A stretch of 32,063 nt of DNA from Eubacteriaceae bacterium (GTDB lineage: Bacteria > Bacillota > Clostridia > Eubacteriales > Eubacteriaceae), in the NCBI GenBank assembly GCA_028705955.1, contig JAQWCN010000009.1, positions 1 to 32,063 of the forward strand. Reading direction: 5' to 3'. A program made the position numbers and the translations under genes. Positions 1 through 9,068 of this stretch are shown here, one piece after another (the first letter of the stretch is position 1; each line of letters starts with the position of its first letter). A model generated the notes under the pieces. That model saw only the letters and a program-made list of their open reading frames with translations. It ran no database searches and was not told the origin of the DNA.

Positions 1-1
1 G

Positions 2-631
2 GTTGATTTTGTTCAGCTTCAGGTAAACTATGCAGATATGGAACGGACGACCATCCGCAGCCGGGATTGCCTGAACGTTGCAAAACAACATGGGGTTCCG
101 GTGATTGTGATGGAACCGGTCAAGGGCGGCGGATTGGCTGCACCGGGAGAAAAGATTGCGTCGCTGTTTCACGCTGCGGCCCCAAATGCATCCCCGGCAT
201 CGTGGGCACTGCGGTTCGCCGCATCCCAACCCGGGGTCTACCTGGTTTTGAGCGGCATGTCTGCCATGGCCCAAATGAAAGATAATATCAATACGATGGA
301 AGATTTTAAGCCCCTTTCCGAAAAAGAAGAAAAAGTGATTCAAGCGGTGCAGCAGGTCATTAAGGAGAGCACGGCGATTCCCTGCACGGCCTGCCGGTAC
401 TGCACGGATGGCTGTCCCCAGAAAATTGATATTCCCAAATTGTTCTCTTTGTATAACATGGTTGAGCAGTTTGGCGATCAAAATTATCCCATGATGCATT
501 ATTCCCGCGCGATAGCAGAAAGTGGCCGGGCCCGGGACTGTATTGCCTGCGGTCAATGTGAAGCGCATTGCCCCCAGCATATTCCAATCATTCAAATGCT
601 TCAAAAAGTGTCACAGCAGTTTGATGGATGA
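2..631 (+). CDS. Aldo/keto reductase, C-terminal part with 4Fe-4S ferredoxin-type tail (5' truncated by window edge)
   Basis: Frame stays open to the left edge (VDFVQLQVNYADMERTTIRS...); AKR C-terminus followed by CTACRYCTDGCP and CIACGQCEAHCP cysteine motifs. Confidence 0.9.
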   Translation, partial: VDFVQLQVNYADMERTTIRSRDCLNVAKQHGVPVIVMEPVKGGGLAAPGEKIASLFHAAAPNASPASWALRFAASQPGVYLVLSGMSAMAQMKDNINTMEDFKPLSEKEEKVIQAVQQVIKESTAIPCTACRYCTDGCPQKIDIPKLFSLYNMVEQFGDQNYPMMHYSRAIAESGRARDCIACGQCEAHCPQHIPIIQMLQKVSQQFDG

Positions 632-635
632 AAAA

Positions 636-667
636 CAAAGCGCCAGCAATGGCGTTTTATTTTTTAA
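636..667 (+). terminator. Probable intrinsic terminator of the aldo/keto reductase gene
   Basis: aaagcgcc-agcaat-ggcgtttt hairpin followed by T-rich tract. Confidence 0.6.
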
Positions 668-759
668 AAATATTTTTTGAAAATTTTCAGAAATGACATA
701 TACATACAATTTTTTTCATGATATGATGGTTACTTGTAAATACAGATAAGAGGTACTGA

Positions 760-2424
760 ATGAAATTTAAAGAATTAATTATTGATCAAGACGTTTTAAA
801 AGCCATTGAAAAAATGGGCTTTGAAGATATGACAGAAATACAAGAGCGGGCGATTCCCAAACTGATGGAGGGAACCGATGTGATCGGAAAGTCCCAGACG
901 GGGACAGGAAAAACGATGGCTTTTGCGATTCCGGCCATTGAAAAAATTGATACAGCGGTCAAAAAACCACAGGTTTTGGTTTTGTTGCCAACCCGGGAAC
1001 TGGCCCTTCAGGTTGCCGGAGAATTTGAAAAGGTTCTGGAATTTAAAGATAATGTAAAAGCGGCTGCTGTTTTTGGTGGAGCGCCAATGGAAAAACAAAT
1101 TCGTGAACTGAAACGGGGAGCCCAAATTGTTGTGGGAACGCCGGGCCGGATTATGGATCATCTGCGTCGGAAAACACTGATCCTCAGCGATATTCAGTTG
1201 GTGGTTCTGGACGAAGCGGACGAAATGCTGGACATGGGTTTCAGGGAAGATATTGAATTGATTTTGGATCAGGTGGATCATCCGGCTCAGGTCGTGATGT
1301 TCTCGGCCACGATGCCGGCACCGATTCTTAAAATTGCCAAGATTTATCAAAAAAATCCCGAAAAGATTGAAATTGCCCCCAAGGATATGGTGGCACCCAG
1401 CATCGAACAGAAGTATTTTAACATCAATGATCATCAAAAGTTCGAGGCCCTAACCCGGCTGTTGGATGTGTACAAACCCAAACGGTCCCTTATTTTCTGC
1501 AATACCAAGCACTTTGTGGATGAATTGACCACTGATCTCCAGGAACGGGGTTATCTGGTGGATAAAATTCACGGGGACATGCGTCAGGAATCCCGCTTGG
1601 CTGTGCTCCGGCGTTTTAAAAAAGGCCAGCTCAACATTTTGGTGGCCACCGACGTCGCCGCCCGGGGAATCGATGTGGATGATGTGGACATTGTCTTTAA
1701 CTACGATGTTCCGGATAACGAAGAATACTACGTTCACCGGATTGGCAGAACCGGCCGTGCCGGAAAGCATGGTCTCTCTCTGACATTGGCCCGGCGCAGG
1801 GATCAGTTTAAGCTGCGGAAAATTACGGATTACACCAAAAAACATATCGAAAAGGATATGATTCCAACCAGCGATGTCATCAATGATATTAAGGTTGCCC
1901 ATTTTAAAGAACGGTTTGCCACCCGGGCAGAGGACGATAACGATATGGTCCGTTATTTATCCATCGTGGATGAACTGACGGCCAAAGGGTATGACGCCCG
2001 GTTTATCGCCGCAGTATTGCTGCGCTCCAAATTGCCGTTGACGGACGAAGGGGACCTGAATGTGAATTTCAAGGAATCCAGACATCGGAACGACGGCAAA
2101 AAAGGCCACAAACGGGACCGTGGTGAACGGGGTCGTAAAAATGAGCTGAAACCTGAAAAAACAAAACGTCTGTTCATTACGGTTGGTAAAAAAGATGGCG
2201 CCAAGAAACGGGATGTTCTGGGAGCCATTTGTGGAGAATCAGGAATTCCGTCTTCTGCCGTTGGTGATATTGACATGTACGGAAAGTTTACATTTGCGGA
2301 TATTGATGAAGCCGTGGCTAAAAAAGTTGAAAAGAAACTCAACGGCGCGATTATTAAGGGCCGTAAAGTATCGGTAGATAGCTCGAAGAAACGGGATAAA
2401 AAGAAAAAGAACAAGAAAAAATAA
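760..2424 (+). CDS. DEAD-box ATP-dependent RNA helicase with DbpA-like RNA-binding domain and Lys-rich tail
   Basis: Motifs SQTGTGKT, PTRELALQ, GTPGRIMDHL, DEADEML, SATMP, VATDVAARGIDV, HRIGRTGRAG; C-terminal KRLFITVGKKDGAKKRDVLGAICGESGI typical of the DbpA RBD. Confidence 0.96.
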   Translation: MKFKELIIDQDVLKAIEKMGFEDMTEIQERAIPKLMEGTDVIGKSQTGTGKTMAFAIPAIEKIDTAVKKPQVLVLLPTRELALQVAGEFEKVLEFKDNVKAAAVFGGAPMEKQIRELKRGAQIVVGTPGRIMDHLRRKTLILSDIQLVVLDEADEMLDMGFREDIELILDQVDHPAQVVMFSATMPAPILKIAKIYQKNPEKIEIAPKDMVAPSIEQKYFNINDHQKFEALTRLLDVYKPKRSLIFCNTKHFVDELTTDLQERGYLVDKIHGDMRQESRLAVLRRFKKGQLNILVATDVAARGIDVDDVDIVFNYDVPDNEEYYVHRIGRTGRAGKHGLSLTLARRRDQFKLRKITDYTKKHIEKDMIPTSDVINDIKVAHFKERFATRAEDDNDMVRYLSIVDELTAKGYDARFIAAVLLRSKLPLTDEGDLNVNFKESRHRNDGKKGHKRDRGERGRKNELKPEKTKRLFITVGKKDGAKKRDVLGAICGESGIPSSAVGDIDMYGKFTFADIDEAVAKKVEKKLNGAIIKGRKVSVDSSKKRDKKKKNKKK

Positions 2425-2433
2425 AGGAGCAAA

Positions 2434-3819
2434 ATGGAAGCAACACAAGAACATGAAAATAAAATGGGGACAATGCCAATCCCCCGTTTATTGGCGTCAA
2501 TGGCTTTACCTGCCATTATTTCAATGTTTGTTCAGGCGATGTACAATGTGGTGGATTCCATTTTTGTGGCCCAGGTTAGTGAAAACGCGCTGACTGCCGT
2601 TTCTCTGGCTTTCCCAATTCAAATGATTATTGTCTCCTGTGCCGTTGGGATGGGTGTGGGGATTAATTCCGGTATTTCCCGGCGTCTTGGTGAAAAAAGA
2701 AAAGACGCCGCAGAAAATATCGCAGAACACGGACTGGTGATTGCTGTGATTTTGTCAGCGGTTCTGGCAGTTGCCGGGGCGCTGACCGCCCATGCCTTCG
2801 TGTCGATGTTTACAGATGTCGAAGAGATCATTAATGGCTGCACGGTTTATCTGACAGTGGTTTGCGTTTTTTGTTTTGGCGGGATTGTAACCCAGGCCGG
2901 TTTTGCGACCCTTCAGGGTTCCGGCGAGATGATTCAGCCCATGATCGGGCAACTCATTGGCGCGGTGACCAATATTGTACTGGATCCCATTATGATTTTT
3001 GGACTGCTGGGATTTCCAGCCATGGGGGTAAAAGGCGCCGCCATTGCAACGGTTAGCGGGCAGATTCTGGCCATGGTTTATATTATTGCGATTGTGCGGT
3101 TCCGTAAGAAAAATATTTTAAAACCCCGGCTTAAGGGCTTTAAATTCCAGGGAGCGATCGTAAAAGATATTATTGAAGTGGGACTTCCAGCGGCCGTGAT
3201 GCAGGGCATTAGTTCCTTTATGGTGACCTTTTACAATCTGATTTTAACGCAATACGGCACGACAGCCATTGCAGTGTTTGGGGTCTTTTTTAAGGTTCAG
3301 TCCTTTATTTTTATGCCGGTGTTTGGCTTATGCCAGGGAGCTATGCCCATTTATGGGTACAACTTTGGAGCGAAAAAACCCCGGCGGTTTATCACAAACG
3401 CAAAGGTGAGCAGTCTGGTCTGTGAATGCATTATGATCGTTGGTTTTTTATTATTCCAATTGTTCCCCAAACAGATTTTTACGCTGTTTAGTGCATCTCC
3501 GGATATGATGGGCCTTGGAGTGCAGTGTTTCCGGGTGATCAGCTTTTCATTTTTTACGGCAGGCATCTCCATTCCGCTGTCCAATGCGTTTCAGGCAGTG
3601 GGGAAAGCGTACATTTCCATGTTTTCGTCTTTCCTGCGGCAAATGATTTTGCTGATTCCTTTTTCCTGGCTCTTCTCCTATTTTTGGGGTGTCGACTGGA
3701 TCTGGATGGGGTTTGTCGTTTCAGATGCTTTGAATCTGGTCTTTATTCTGCTGATGTTTAAAAAATTAAAAAAGAACGCTCTGGATCCTATGCTTAAGAT
3801 CGAAGAAGCAATGGGATAA
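2434..3819 (+). CDS. MATE family efflux transporter
   Basis: 461 aa polytopic protein; MATE-like MALPAIISMFVQAMYNVVDSIFVAQ..., GGIVTQAGFATLQGSGEMIQPMIGQLIGAVTNIVLDPIMIFG; RBS aaaggag. Confidence 0.95.
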   Translation: MEATQEHENKMGTMPIPRLLASMALPAIISMFVQAMYNVVDSIFVAQVSENALTAVSLAFPIQMIIVSCAVGMGVGINSGISRRLGEKRKDAAENIAEHGLVIAVILSAVLAVAGALTAHAFVSMFTDVEEIINGCTVYLTVVCVFCFGGIVTQAGFATLQGSGEMIQPMIGQLIGAVTNIVLDPIMIFGLLGFPAMGVKGAAIATVSGQILAMVYIIAIVRFRKKNILKPRLKGFKFQGAIVKDIIEVGLPAAVMQGISSFMVTFYNLILTQYGTTAIAVFGVFFKVQSFIFMPVFGLCQGAMPIYGYNFGAKKPRRFITNAKVSSLVCECIMIVGFLLFQLFPKQIFTLFSASPDMMGLGVQCFRVISFSFFTAGISIPLSNAFQAVGKAYISMFSSFLRQMILLIPFSWLFSYFWGVDWIWMGFVVSDALNLVFILLMFKKLKKNALDPMLKIEEAMG

Positions 3820-3873
3820 AAAATACCCCTTAAAAGCAGAAAGTAATGCACTGCTTTTAAGGGGTATTTTTAT
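3820..3873. terminator. Bidirectional intrinsic terminator between convergent MATE and desulfoferrodoxin genes
   Basis: aaaatacccctTAAAAGCAG...CTGCTTTTAaggggtatttttat, long perfect stem with A/T flanks. Confidence 0.9.
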
Positions 3874-3885
3874 AACGTTATCGAA

Positions 3886-4269
3886 TTACACGGTTGCTTT
3901 CCAAAGACCGTGAATGTTGCAGTATTCATAAGCTGCAACAACAGCATCGTCAGCAGCTAAAGCAAAGACAGCTTTTGGTTCTTCCCCTGGTTTTAAACAT
4001 TTACGCTGTGCGCCTTGTTTGGTTTCCAGATAAATCCACTGGATAAAGTGTTCTTCCAGCATTGGATGGGCCACACTGCCTACTTCCACAGTAACGGTGT
4101 TGCCGTTAACCGTAATGACAGGCACGTGTTTTTCGGTTGCCGCATCGGTTGTATTGGCTTTTAAAACTTCCATCTTTTCGCCACAACATACAGGATTAAC
4201 GCCGCCGTCATTGGCAACGCCTAAAATATTACCACAATGTCTGCAAATATAAAATTTTGGTTCACTCAT
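3886..4269 (-). CDS. dfx: Desulfoferrodoxin / superoxide reductase
   Basis: MSEPKFYICRHCGNILG...CCGEKM desulforedoxin-like Cys4 site; EKHVPV, VAHPMLEEHFIQWIYL, CNIHGLWK superoxide reductase iron-ligand motifs. Confidence 0.95.
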   Translation of the reverse strand: MSEPKFYICRHCGNILGVANDGGVNPVCCGEKMEVLKANTTDAATEKHVPVITVNGNTVTVEVGSVAHPMLEEHFIQWIYLETKQGAQRKCLKPGEEPKAVFALAADDAVVAAYEYCNIHGLWKATV

Positions 4270-4438
4270 TTAAAATTCCTCCTTAAATATTTAATGAGTC
4301 GTGATGATTTATGAAGATGAAAACTATTTAATCACGAACCATTGTAGTTTAATAAATATTATTATAATGGGTTTTCCTTAAAATTAAGACAATTTTTTTA
4401 TAATAATAGAAAAATAACATTGGACAGGGGTAAAACGA

Positions 4439-5050
4439 ATGGAAGAAAAATGGCTTTCCTGGGCAAGACAGCTTCAGGCCATGGCACAAAACGGGCTGGC
4501 ATACAGCCACAATGTGTTTGATATTGAGCGATATGAACGGCTTCGGGACTTATCGGTGGAAATTCTAAATGAATATACCGAAGCTGGTGAAGAAAAAATA
4601 CGGGATCTCTTTTGCAATGAAGTGGGTTATCAAACCCCTAAGGTGGATGTTCGGGGAGCGGTGATTCAGGATCAAAAGATTTTGCTGGTGAAGGAGCGGA
4701 TTGAAGGCAAGTGGTCCCTGCCGGGAGGCTGGGCGGATGTTGGCATTTCAGTGAAAGAAAATGTCGAAAAAGAAATGCGGGAAGAATCGGGACTCATAAC
4801 AAAAGCAACCCGGCTTGTGGCGATTTTTGACTGGCTTAAAAGCCGTCAGTCAGCGCCCTTTTCCCTGTACAAGGTTGTGATGCTTTGCGAACCGGAGGGG
4901 GGCCATTTTGAGGCCAACAGTGAAACAGAGGATTCCGGCTTTTTTGCGCTGGACGATTTACCACCGATTACCCACAAGATCAGCTCTAATTTGCTACAGA
5001 TGTGTCTGGAAGCGTCTCAAAATGATTGCTGGAAGCCCTATGTGGAATAA
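4439..5050 (+). CDS. NUDIX hydrolase (with N-terminal ADP-ribose pyrophosphatase-associated domain)
   Basis: Nudix box GGWADVGISVKENVEKEMREESGL. Confidence 0.93.
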   Translation: MEEKWLSWARQLQAMAQNGLAYSHNVFDIERYERLRDLSVEILNEYTEAGEEKIRDLFCNEVGYQTPKVDVRGAVIQDQKILLVKERIEGKWSLPGGWADVGISVKENVEKEMREESGLITKATRLVAIFDWLKSRQSAPFSLYKVVMLCEPEGGHFEANSETEDSGFFALDDLPPITHKISSNLLQMCLEASQNDCWKPYVE

Positions 5051-5052
5051 AC

Positions 5053-5081
5053 TTGACTTTTGAATCCGCTTTGTGTACAAT
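5053..5081 (+). promoter_or_regulatory. Sigma70/SigA-type promoter of the SRP RNA
   Basis: TTGACT (5053-5058), 17 bp spacer, TACAAT (5076-5081), about 6 bp upstream of the predicted RNA 5' end. Confidence 0.8.
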
Positions 5082-5087
5082 TAATAA

Positions 5088-5353
5088 ACGCACTAGACGG
5101 AGAGGTAGCGGTGCTCTGTAACCTGCAATCCGCTGTAGCAGGGTTGAATTCCCCAAAAAGGTGACTTGATTCTTGGTCTGCCCCGGGAAAGTGGTGTTGA
5201 AGATTGGACCCTACGCAATAGGGCCCTGTGAACCCTGTCAGGTCCGGAAGGAAGCAGCAGTAAGCAGGTCACCTTATGTGCCGGAGGATTCTCTGATCCG
5301 AGCCAACTATTCGGGTAACGCTTGAAGATAGCTTATCGATGCGGGGTGTGCGT
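5088..5353 (+). ncRNA. ffs: Signal recognition particle RNA, large (Alu-containing) type
   Basis: Hallmark CTGTGAACCCTGTCAGGTCCGGAAGGAAGCAGCAGTAAGCAG (GGAA loop plus asymmetric loop); 5' gaggtagcggtgctctgtaacctgcaatccgctgtagcagggttgaattcc Alu domain; 5' acgcac pairs with 3' gtgcgt. Confidence 0.95.
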
Positions 5354-5382
5354 AGCCAATAACAGCCTTTCAAGGCTGATCG

Positions 5383-5410
5383 AAAACCTGGAAATTATCC
5401 GGGTTTTTTT
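5383..5410 (+). terminator. Intrinsic terminator downstream of the SRP RNA
   Basis: aaacctggaaattatccgggttttttt. Confidence 0.8.
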
Positions 5411-5571
5411 ATTATGTAAAAAAAGAGGCAGGATTTTTACATTTTAAGGGTAGAAACTCGCCCTCATGGGTAAAATATTTGACATCATATTCTCAATTAA
5501 GAGTTAGCCTGATATAATAAGAAGAAGTTTGAATTGGCAAAATGAAAACTTGCAAAAGATGGGAGGAGATT

Positions 5572-6738
5572 ATGAGTAAAATGGACACGGTTCGTTTCTT
5601 TCAGGTCAAGCCAGCCATTCACTACGGTATCGGTGCGATTTCTGAAATTGGCGAAAATAATTTTGAAAGAGTATGCATTGTCACCGACGAAGGCATGGTT
5701 AAATTTGGTCTTTTAAAAATGGTGACCGATGTTTTGGATGCAAAGGGCATTAAGTATCATGTTTTTTCGGATGTGGAACCGGATCCTTCAACAGAAATTG
5801 TTGAAAAGGGACTGACCCACATTCTGATGGAAAAACCGGATGCTTTGATTGCTTTGGGGGGTGGTTCCTCCATTGATTCCGCCAAAGCCATCATTTATTA
5901 TTGTTATCATTTTAAAGAAATGTTCTTCGGCAAAGAATATATTAAAAAACCGTATTTTATCGCACTGCCAACGACGGCGGGTACCGGATCCGAAGTGACA
6001 GAATACGCGGTGATTACCGATAAAAAAAATAATACTAAAATTCCGCTCACAGATACGTTAATGATGCCGGATGCGGCCATTTTGGATCCCAAGTTGATCG
6101 AAAGTGTGCCGGCAGGGGCGACAGCGGCAACAGGGATGGACGTTCTGACCCACGCCATCGAATCTTATGTCTCTACCAGTAACAATCCGTTTTCACGGTG
6201 TTATTCAGCCAAGGCGGCGGAACTGGTATTTAAGAGTTTATATAAATGTTATAAAGATGGTCATGATTTGGAAGCAAAGGCCAGCATGCAGATTGCATCC
6301 TGTATGGCGGGGATTGCTTTTAACAGTGGCGGTTTGGGAATTACCCACAGTCTGGCTCACGCCATTGGTGCCCAGTGGCATATTCCCCACGGCTTGGCCA
6401 ATGCGATTGTGATGCCTTATGTGGTCGCCTTTAATGGCCGCAACGAACGGGCCGATTATTTATACAGCCGTCTGCTCCATTCGATGGGGCGTTTGATCGA
6501 TGACGGCAAGACGGCTCCTGAAACTTTTGTGCGTATGATTTTTGAATTGTCAGCCAGTATGAATATTCCATTAACTTTGAAAGAAAAAGGAATCGAAGCG
6601 GCAGACTATCAAGGAGCCAGGGATACGATTTTGAAAAAAGCCATGGCTGATGTCTGTACGACAACCAATCCGGTTCAGCCAACCATTGAAGAACTGGGTG
6701 CTGTGCTCGATATGGTTTATGGTGGATGTCATTCATAA
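5572..6738 (+). CDS. Iron-containing alcohol dehydrogenase
   Basis: GGGSSIDSAKAI, PTTAGTGSEVTEYAVIT, GLGITHSLAHAIGAQWHIPHGLANAIVMP. RBS gggaggag supports the ATG at 5572 rather than the ORF-track start at 5542. Confidence 0.94.
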   Translation: MSKMDTVRFFQVKPAIHYGIGAISEIGENNFERVCIVTDEGMVKFGLLKMVTDVLDAKGIKYHVFSDVEPDPSTEIVEKGLTHILMEKPDALIALGGGSSIDSAKAIIYYCYHFKEMFFGKEYIKKPYFIALPTTAGTGSEVTEYAVITDKKNNTKIPLTDTLMMPDAAILDPKLIESVPAGATAATGMDVLTHAIESYVSTSNNPFSRCYSAKAAELVFKSLYKCYKDGHDLEAKASMQIASCMAGIAFNSGGLGITHSLAHAIGAQWHIPHGLANAIVMPYVVAFNGRNERADYLYSRLLHSMGRLIDDGKTAPETFVRMIFELSASMNIPLTLKEKGIEAADYQGARDTILKKAMADVCTTTNPVQPTIEELGAVLDMVYGGCHS

Positions 6739-6774
6739 GAATGTCTAAGGGTACATTATTAAAATAAGACGAAT

Positions 6775-6804
6775 GAAGGCCGGCCGGTGTGCCGGTCTTT
6801 TTTA
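6775..6804 (+). terminator. Intrinsic terminator after alcohol dehydrogenase
   Basis: aaggccggc-cggt-gtgccggtctttttt. Confidence 0.75.
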
Positions 6805-6852
6805 TGCCTGAAATATAAAAATGCGGTATAATAAATAAAAAAGGAGGTAAGC

Positions 6853-9003
6853 ATGGATCAACTGGAAAAAATGATGGCACACTATCACATCAACCTGAAT
6901 GAACAGCAGCGGGCGGCAGTCCAGCGTGTGGATGGTGCGACACTGCTTTTGGCAGTACCCGGCAGCGGCAAGACGACAGTCATTATTTGCCGGCTGGGGT
7001 ATATGATTCAGTGTTTGGGGATTGAACGGGGATCCATCCTTACAGTGACGTTTTCCCGGGCGGGGGCCAGGGATCTGGGACGGCGCTATGAAAAAATTTT
7101 TGGAAAATCAGGGGAAAGTCAGCCGGATTTTTCAACCATCCACAGTTTTGCGCTTTCGGTCATCCGCCGTTATGAAAGACGGTATAACCGGAAGGCTTTT
7201 GACATTCTGGAAGACAATGGCCGGGTTTTGCGTCAGATTTATCTGGAAAAGCAAAAGGCTTATCCCAACGACAGTGATATCAGCGATTTGCAATCGGCCA
7301 TAACGTTGTGTAAAAACAGGATGGCCGATCAGAAAACGATCGATAAAATGAAGGTGGGGGATCTGGATTTTCCTACGTTGTATCAGGCATACGAAACGTA
7401 TAAACGACAGAATCATTTAATGGATTTTGACGATATGCTCAAATATGCGTATTTACTGCTTCGAAAGCACCGGGATTTGCTCCGGTCCTTTACTGACCGG
7501 TACCGTTATATCAATGTGGATGAGGCCCAGGACACGTCAACCGTCCAGTTTGCCATTCTTCATCTGCTTACGGAGCAGCGGGGCAATTTATTTTTGGTGG
7601 GCGATGAGGACCAGAGTATCTACGGATTTCGCGGGGCAAATCCCCAGGAACTGCTGCATTTTAAACAGCGTTATCCGGGAGGTGAGGTTCTCCTGATGGA
7701 AACCAATCACCGCAGCACGGCTCAATTGGTGGCGGCATCGGATCATTTTATCACTTTGAATCAGGAACGTTATCAAAAACATATGATAACCCATAATGCC
7801 AAAGGGGTTCCGCCGGTTCATCAAGTTGTCCATTCAGTTGAAGAGGAGTATCGTTTTTTGCTGACGGCGGTCCAGAAAGAAGGAAAGGAAATGGCGATTC
7901 TTTACCGGAACAACGAATCAGCTATTCCTCTGGTGGATCTTTTTGAACGGGAAAAGGTTGCCTATCAGCTGAAAGAACACAATCCCTTATTTTTTTCCCA
8001 TTTTATCGTTAAGGATATCCGGGATTTTTTTATGTTGGCCCAGGATCCGACAGATTTGGAGATCTTTTCCCGGATGTATTACAAAATGAACTGCGGCATA
8101 TCCCGGCAAAATGTTGCGGCTATTTCGCATAAAGCACAGCTCAGCAGTGTTTTTGACGCTCTTTTAAATTTACCGGATCTTCCGGAATGGCTGGAAAATA
8201 AAGTGGCCCATGCTCAGAAAGGGTTTGCACGGCTGGCAACGATGAAGCCGGGGATGGGGGTTCATCGTATTGTGGACGAATTAGGCTACCGGGAACATTT
8301 GGATTACCGGATTGAACATGGGTATCGGGAGGAAAACATACATCAGAAGTTAAGTATTCTTCAGATTTTAGCTAACCGGGCAGAAAATCAGACACAATTT
8401 TTTACCCGGATGGATGAACTGGCGGCCATTTTACGCGGTGAAGGAGAAAAGGGTCGTCCCGGCGGGGTGACGTTGTCGACCATTCATTCCAGTAAAGGGC
8501 TGGAGTTTGAAAAAGTGTTTGTGATTGACGCGGTGGAGGGGGAATTCCCGGCTCAGGCGGCTCTGGAGGATACTCCGGAAGGGCGGAAACTCATGAATGA
8601 AGAAGTGCGCCTGTTTTACGTGGGGGCGACCCGGGCGAAAAAGGAGCTGGAATTTATCAGCGAGCGGGGGAAGAGCGCACCACCGGTATCCCGGTTCATT
8701 CCGTTTTATATGAATGAAACACCACCTGAAAAGAAAAAATCAAAAACGCTGCCAAAGCCGTCAATTGGCCAGTTGGGGGCAAAATACTTAAAAAGACAGC
8801 ATCGCCGGAAAAAGATGGTTACCCATTGGCAAACCGGGGATACGCTCACTCACAGGCAGTTTGGAACTGGAAAAATCATAGCGGTCAGTGGGGAAAATGC
8901 AACGGTCCGGTTTGAAAAGAGCGGGGAGCGCCGTTTAAATCTGGCCATTTGCGAGGAACACGGGATCCTTGGGTCAGGATCCTCTCTTGACAAAGAAAAG
9001 TGA
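6853..9003 (+). CDS. UvrD/PcrA/Rep-family SF1 ATP-dependent DNA helicase
   Basis: LNEQQRAAV, AVPGSGKTT, VDEAQDTS, GDEDQSIYGFRGA, LSTIHSSKGLEFEKVFVI, EEVRLFYVGATRAKKEL; C-terminal GDTLTHRQFGTGKIIAVSGENATVRFEKSGERRLNL resembles the PcrA Tudor-like tail; RBS aaggaggt. Confidence 0.95.
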   Translation: MDQLEKMMAHYHINLNEQQRAAVQRVDGATLLLAVPGSGKTTVIICRLGYMIQCLGIERGSILTVTFSRAGARDLGRRYEKIFGKSGESQPDFSTIHSFALSVIRRYERRYNRKAFDILEDNGRVLRQIYLEKQKAYPNDSDISDLQSAITLCKNRMADQKTIDKMKVGDLDFPTLYQAYETYKRQNHLMDFDDMLKYAYLLLRKHRDLLRSFTDRYRYINVDEAQDTSTVQFAILHLLTEQRGNLFLVGDEDQSIYGFRGANPQELLHFKQRYPGGEVLLMETNHRSTAQLVAASDHFITLNQERYQKHMITHNAKGVPPVHQVVHSVEEEYRFLLTAVQKEGKEMAILYRNNESAIPLVDLFEREKVAYQLKEHNPLFFSHFIVKDIRDFFMLAQDPTDLEIFSRMYYKMNCGISRQNVAAISHKAQLSSVFDALLNLPDLPEWLENKVAHAQKGFARLATMKPGMGVHRIVDELGYREHLDYRIEHGYREENIHQKLSILQILANRAENQTQFFTRMDELAAILRGEGEKGRPGGVTLSTIHSSKGLEFEKVFVIDAVEGEFPAQAALEDTPEGRKLMNEEVRLFYVGATRAKKELEFISERGKSAPPVSRFIPFYMNETPPEKKKSKTLPKPSIGQLGAKYLKRQHRRKKMVTHWQTGDTLTHRQFGTGKIIAVSGENATVRFEKSGERRLNLAICEEHGILGSGSSLDKEK

Positions 9004-9015
9004 CAATTGTATACT
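8987..9015 (+). promoter_or_regulatory. Consensus-like promoter overlapping the 3' end of the helicase gene, likely driving paaK
   Basis: TTGACA (8987-8992), 17 bp spacer, TATACT (9010-9015). Confidence 0.65.
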
Positions 9016-9068
9016 AAAAAAGAAATGGATTGAGGCAAAACAGGACAAATCATTTTAGGAGTGAAAAG

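Noticed and set aside
796-1437. 213-aa minus-strand ORF inside the DEAD-box gene
   Set aside because: Antisense shadow ORF of a strongly supported helicase CDS; composition unlike a real protein.
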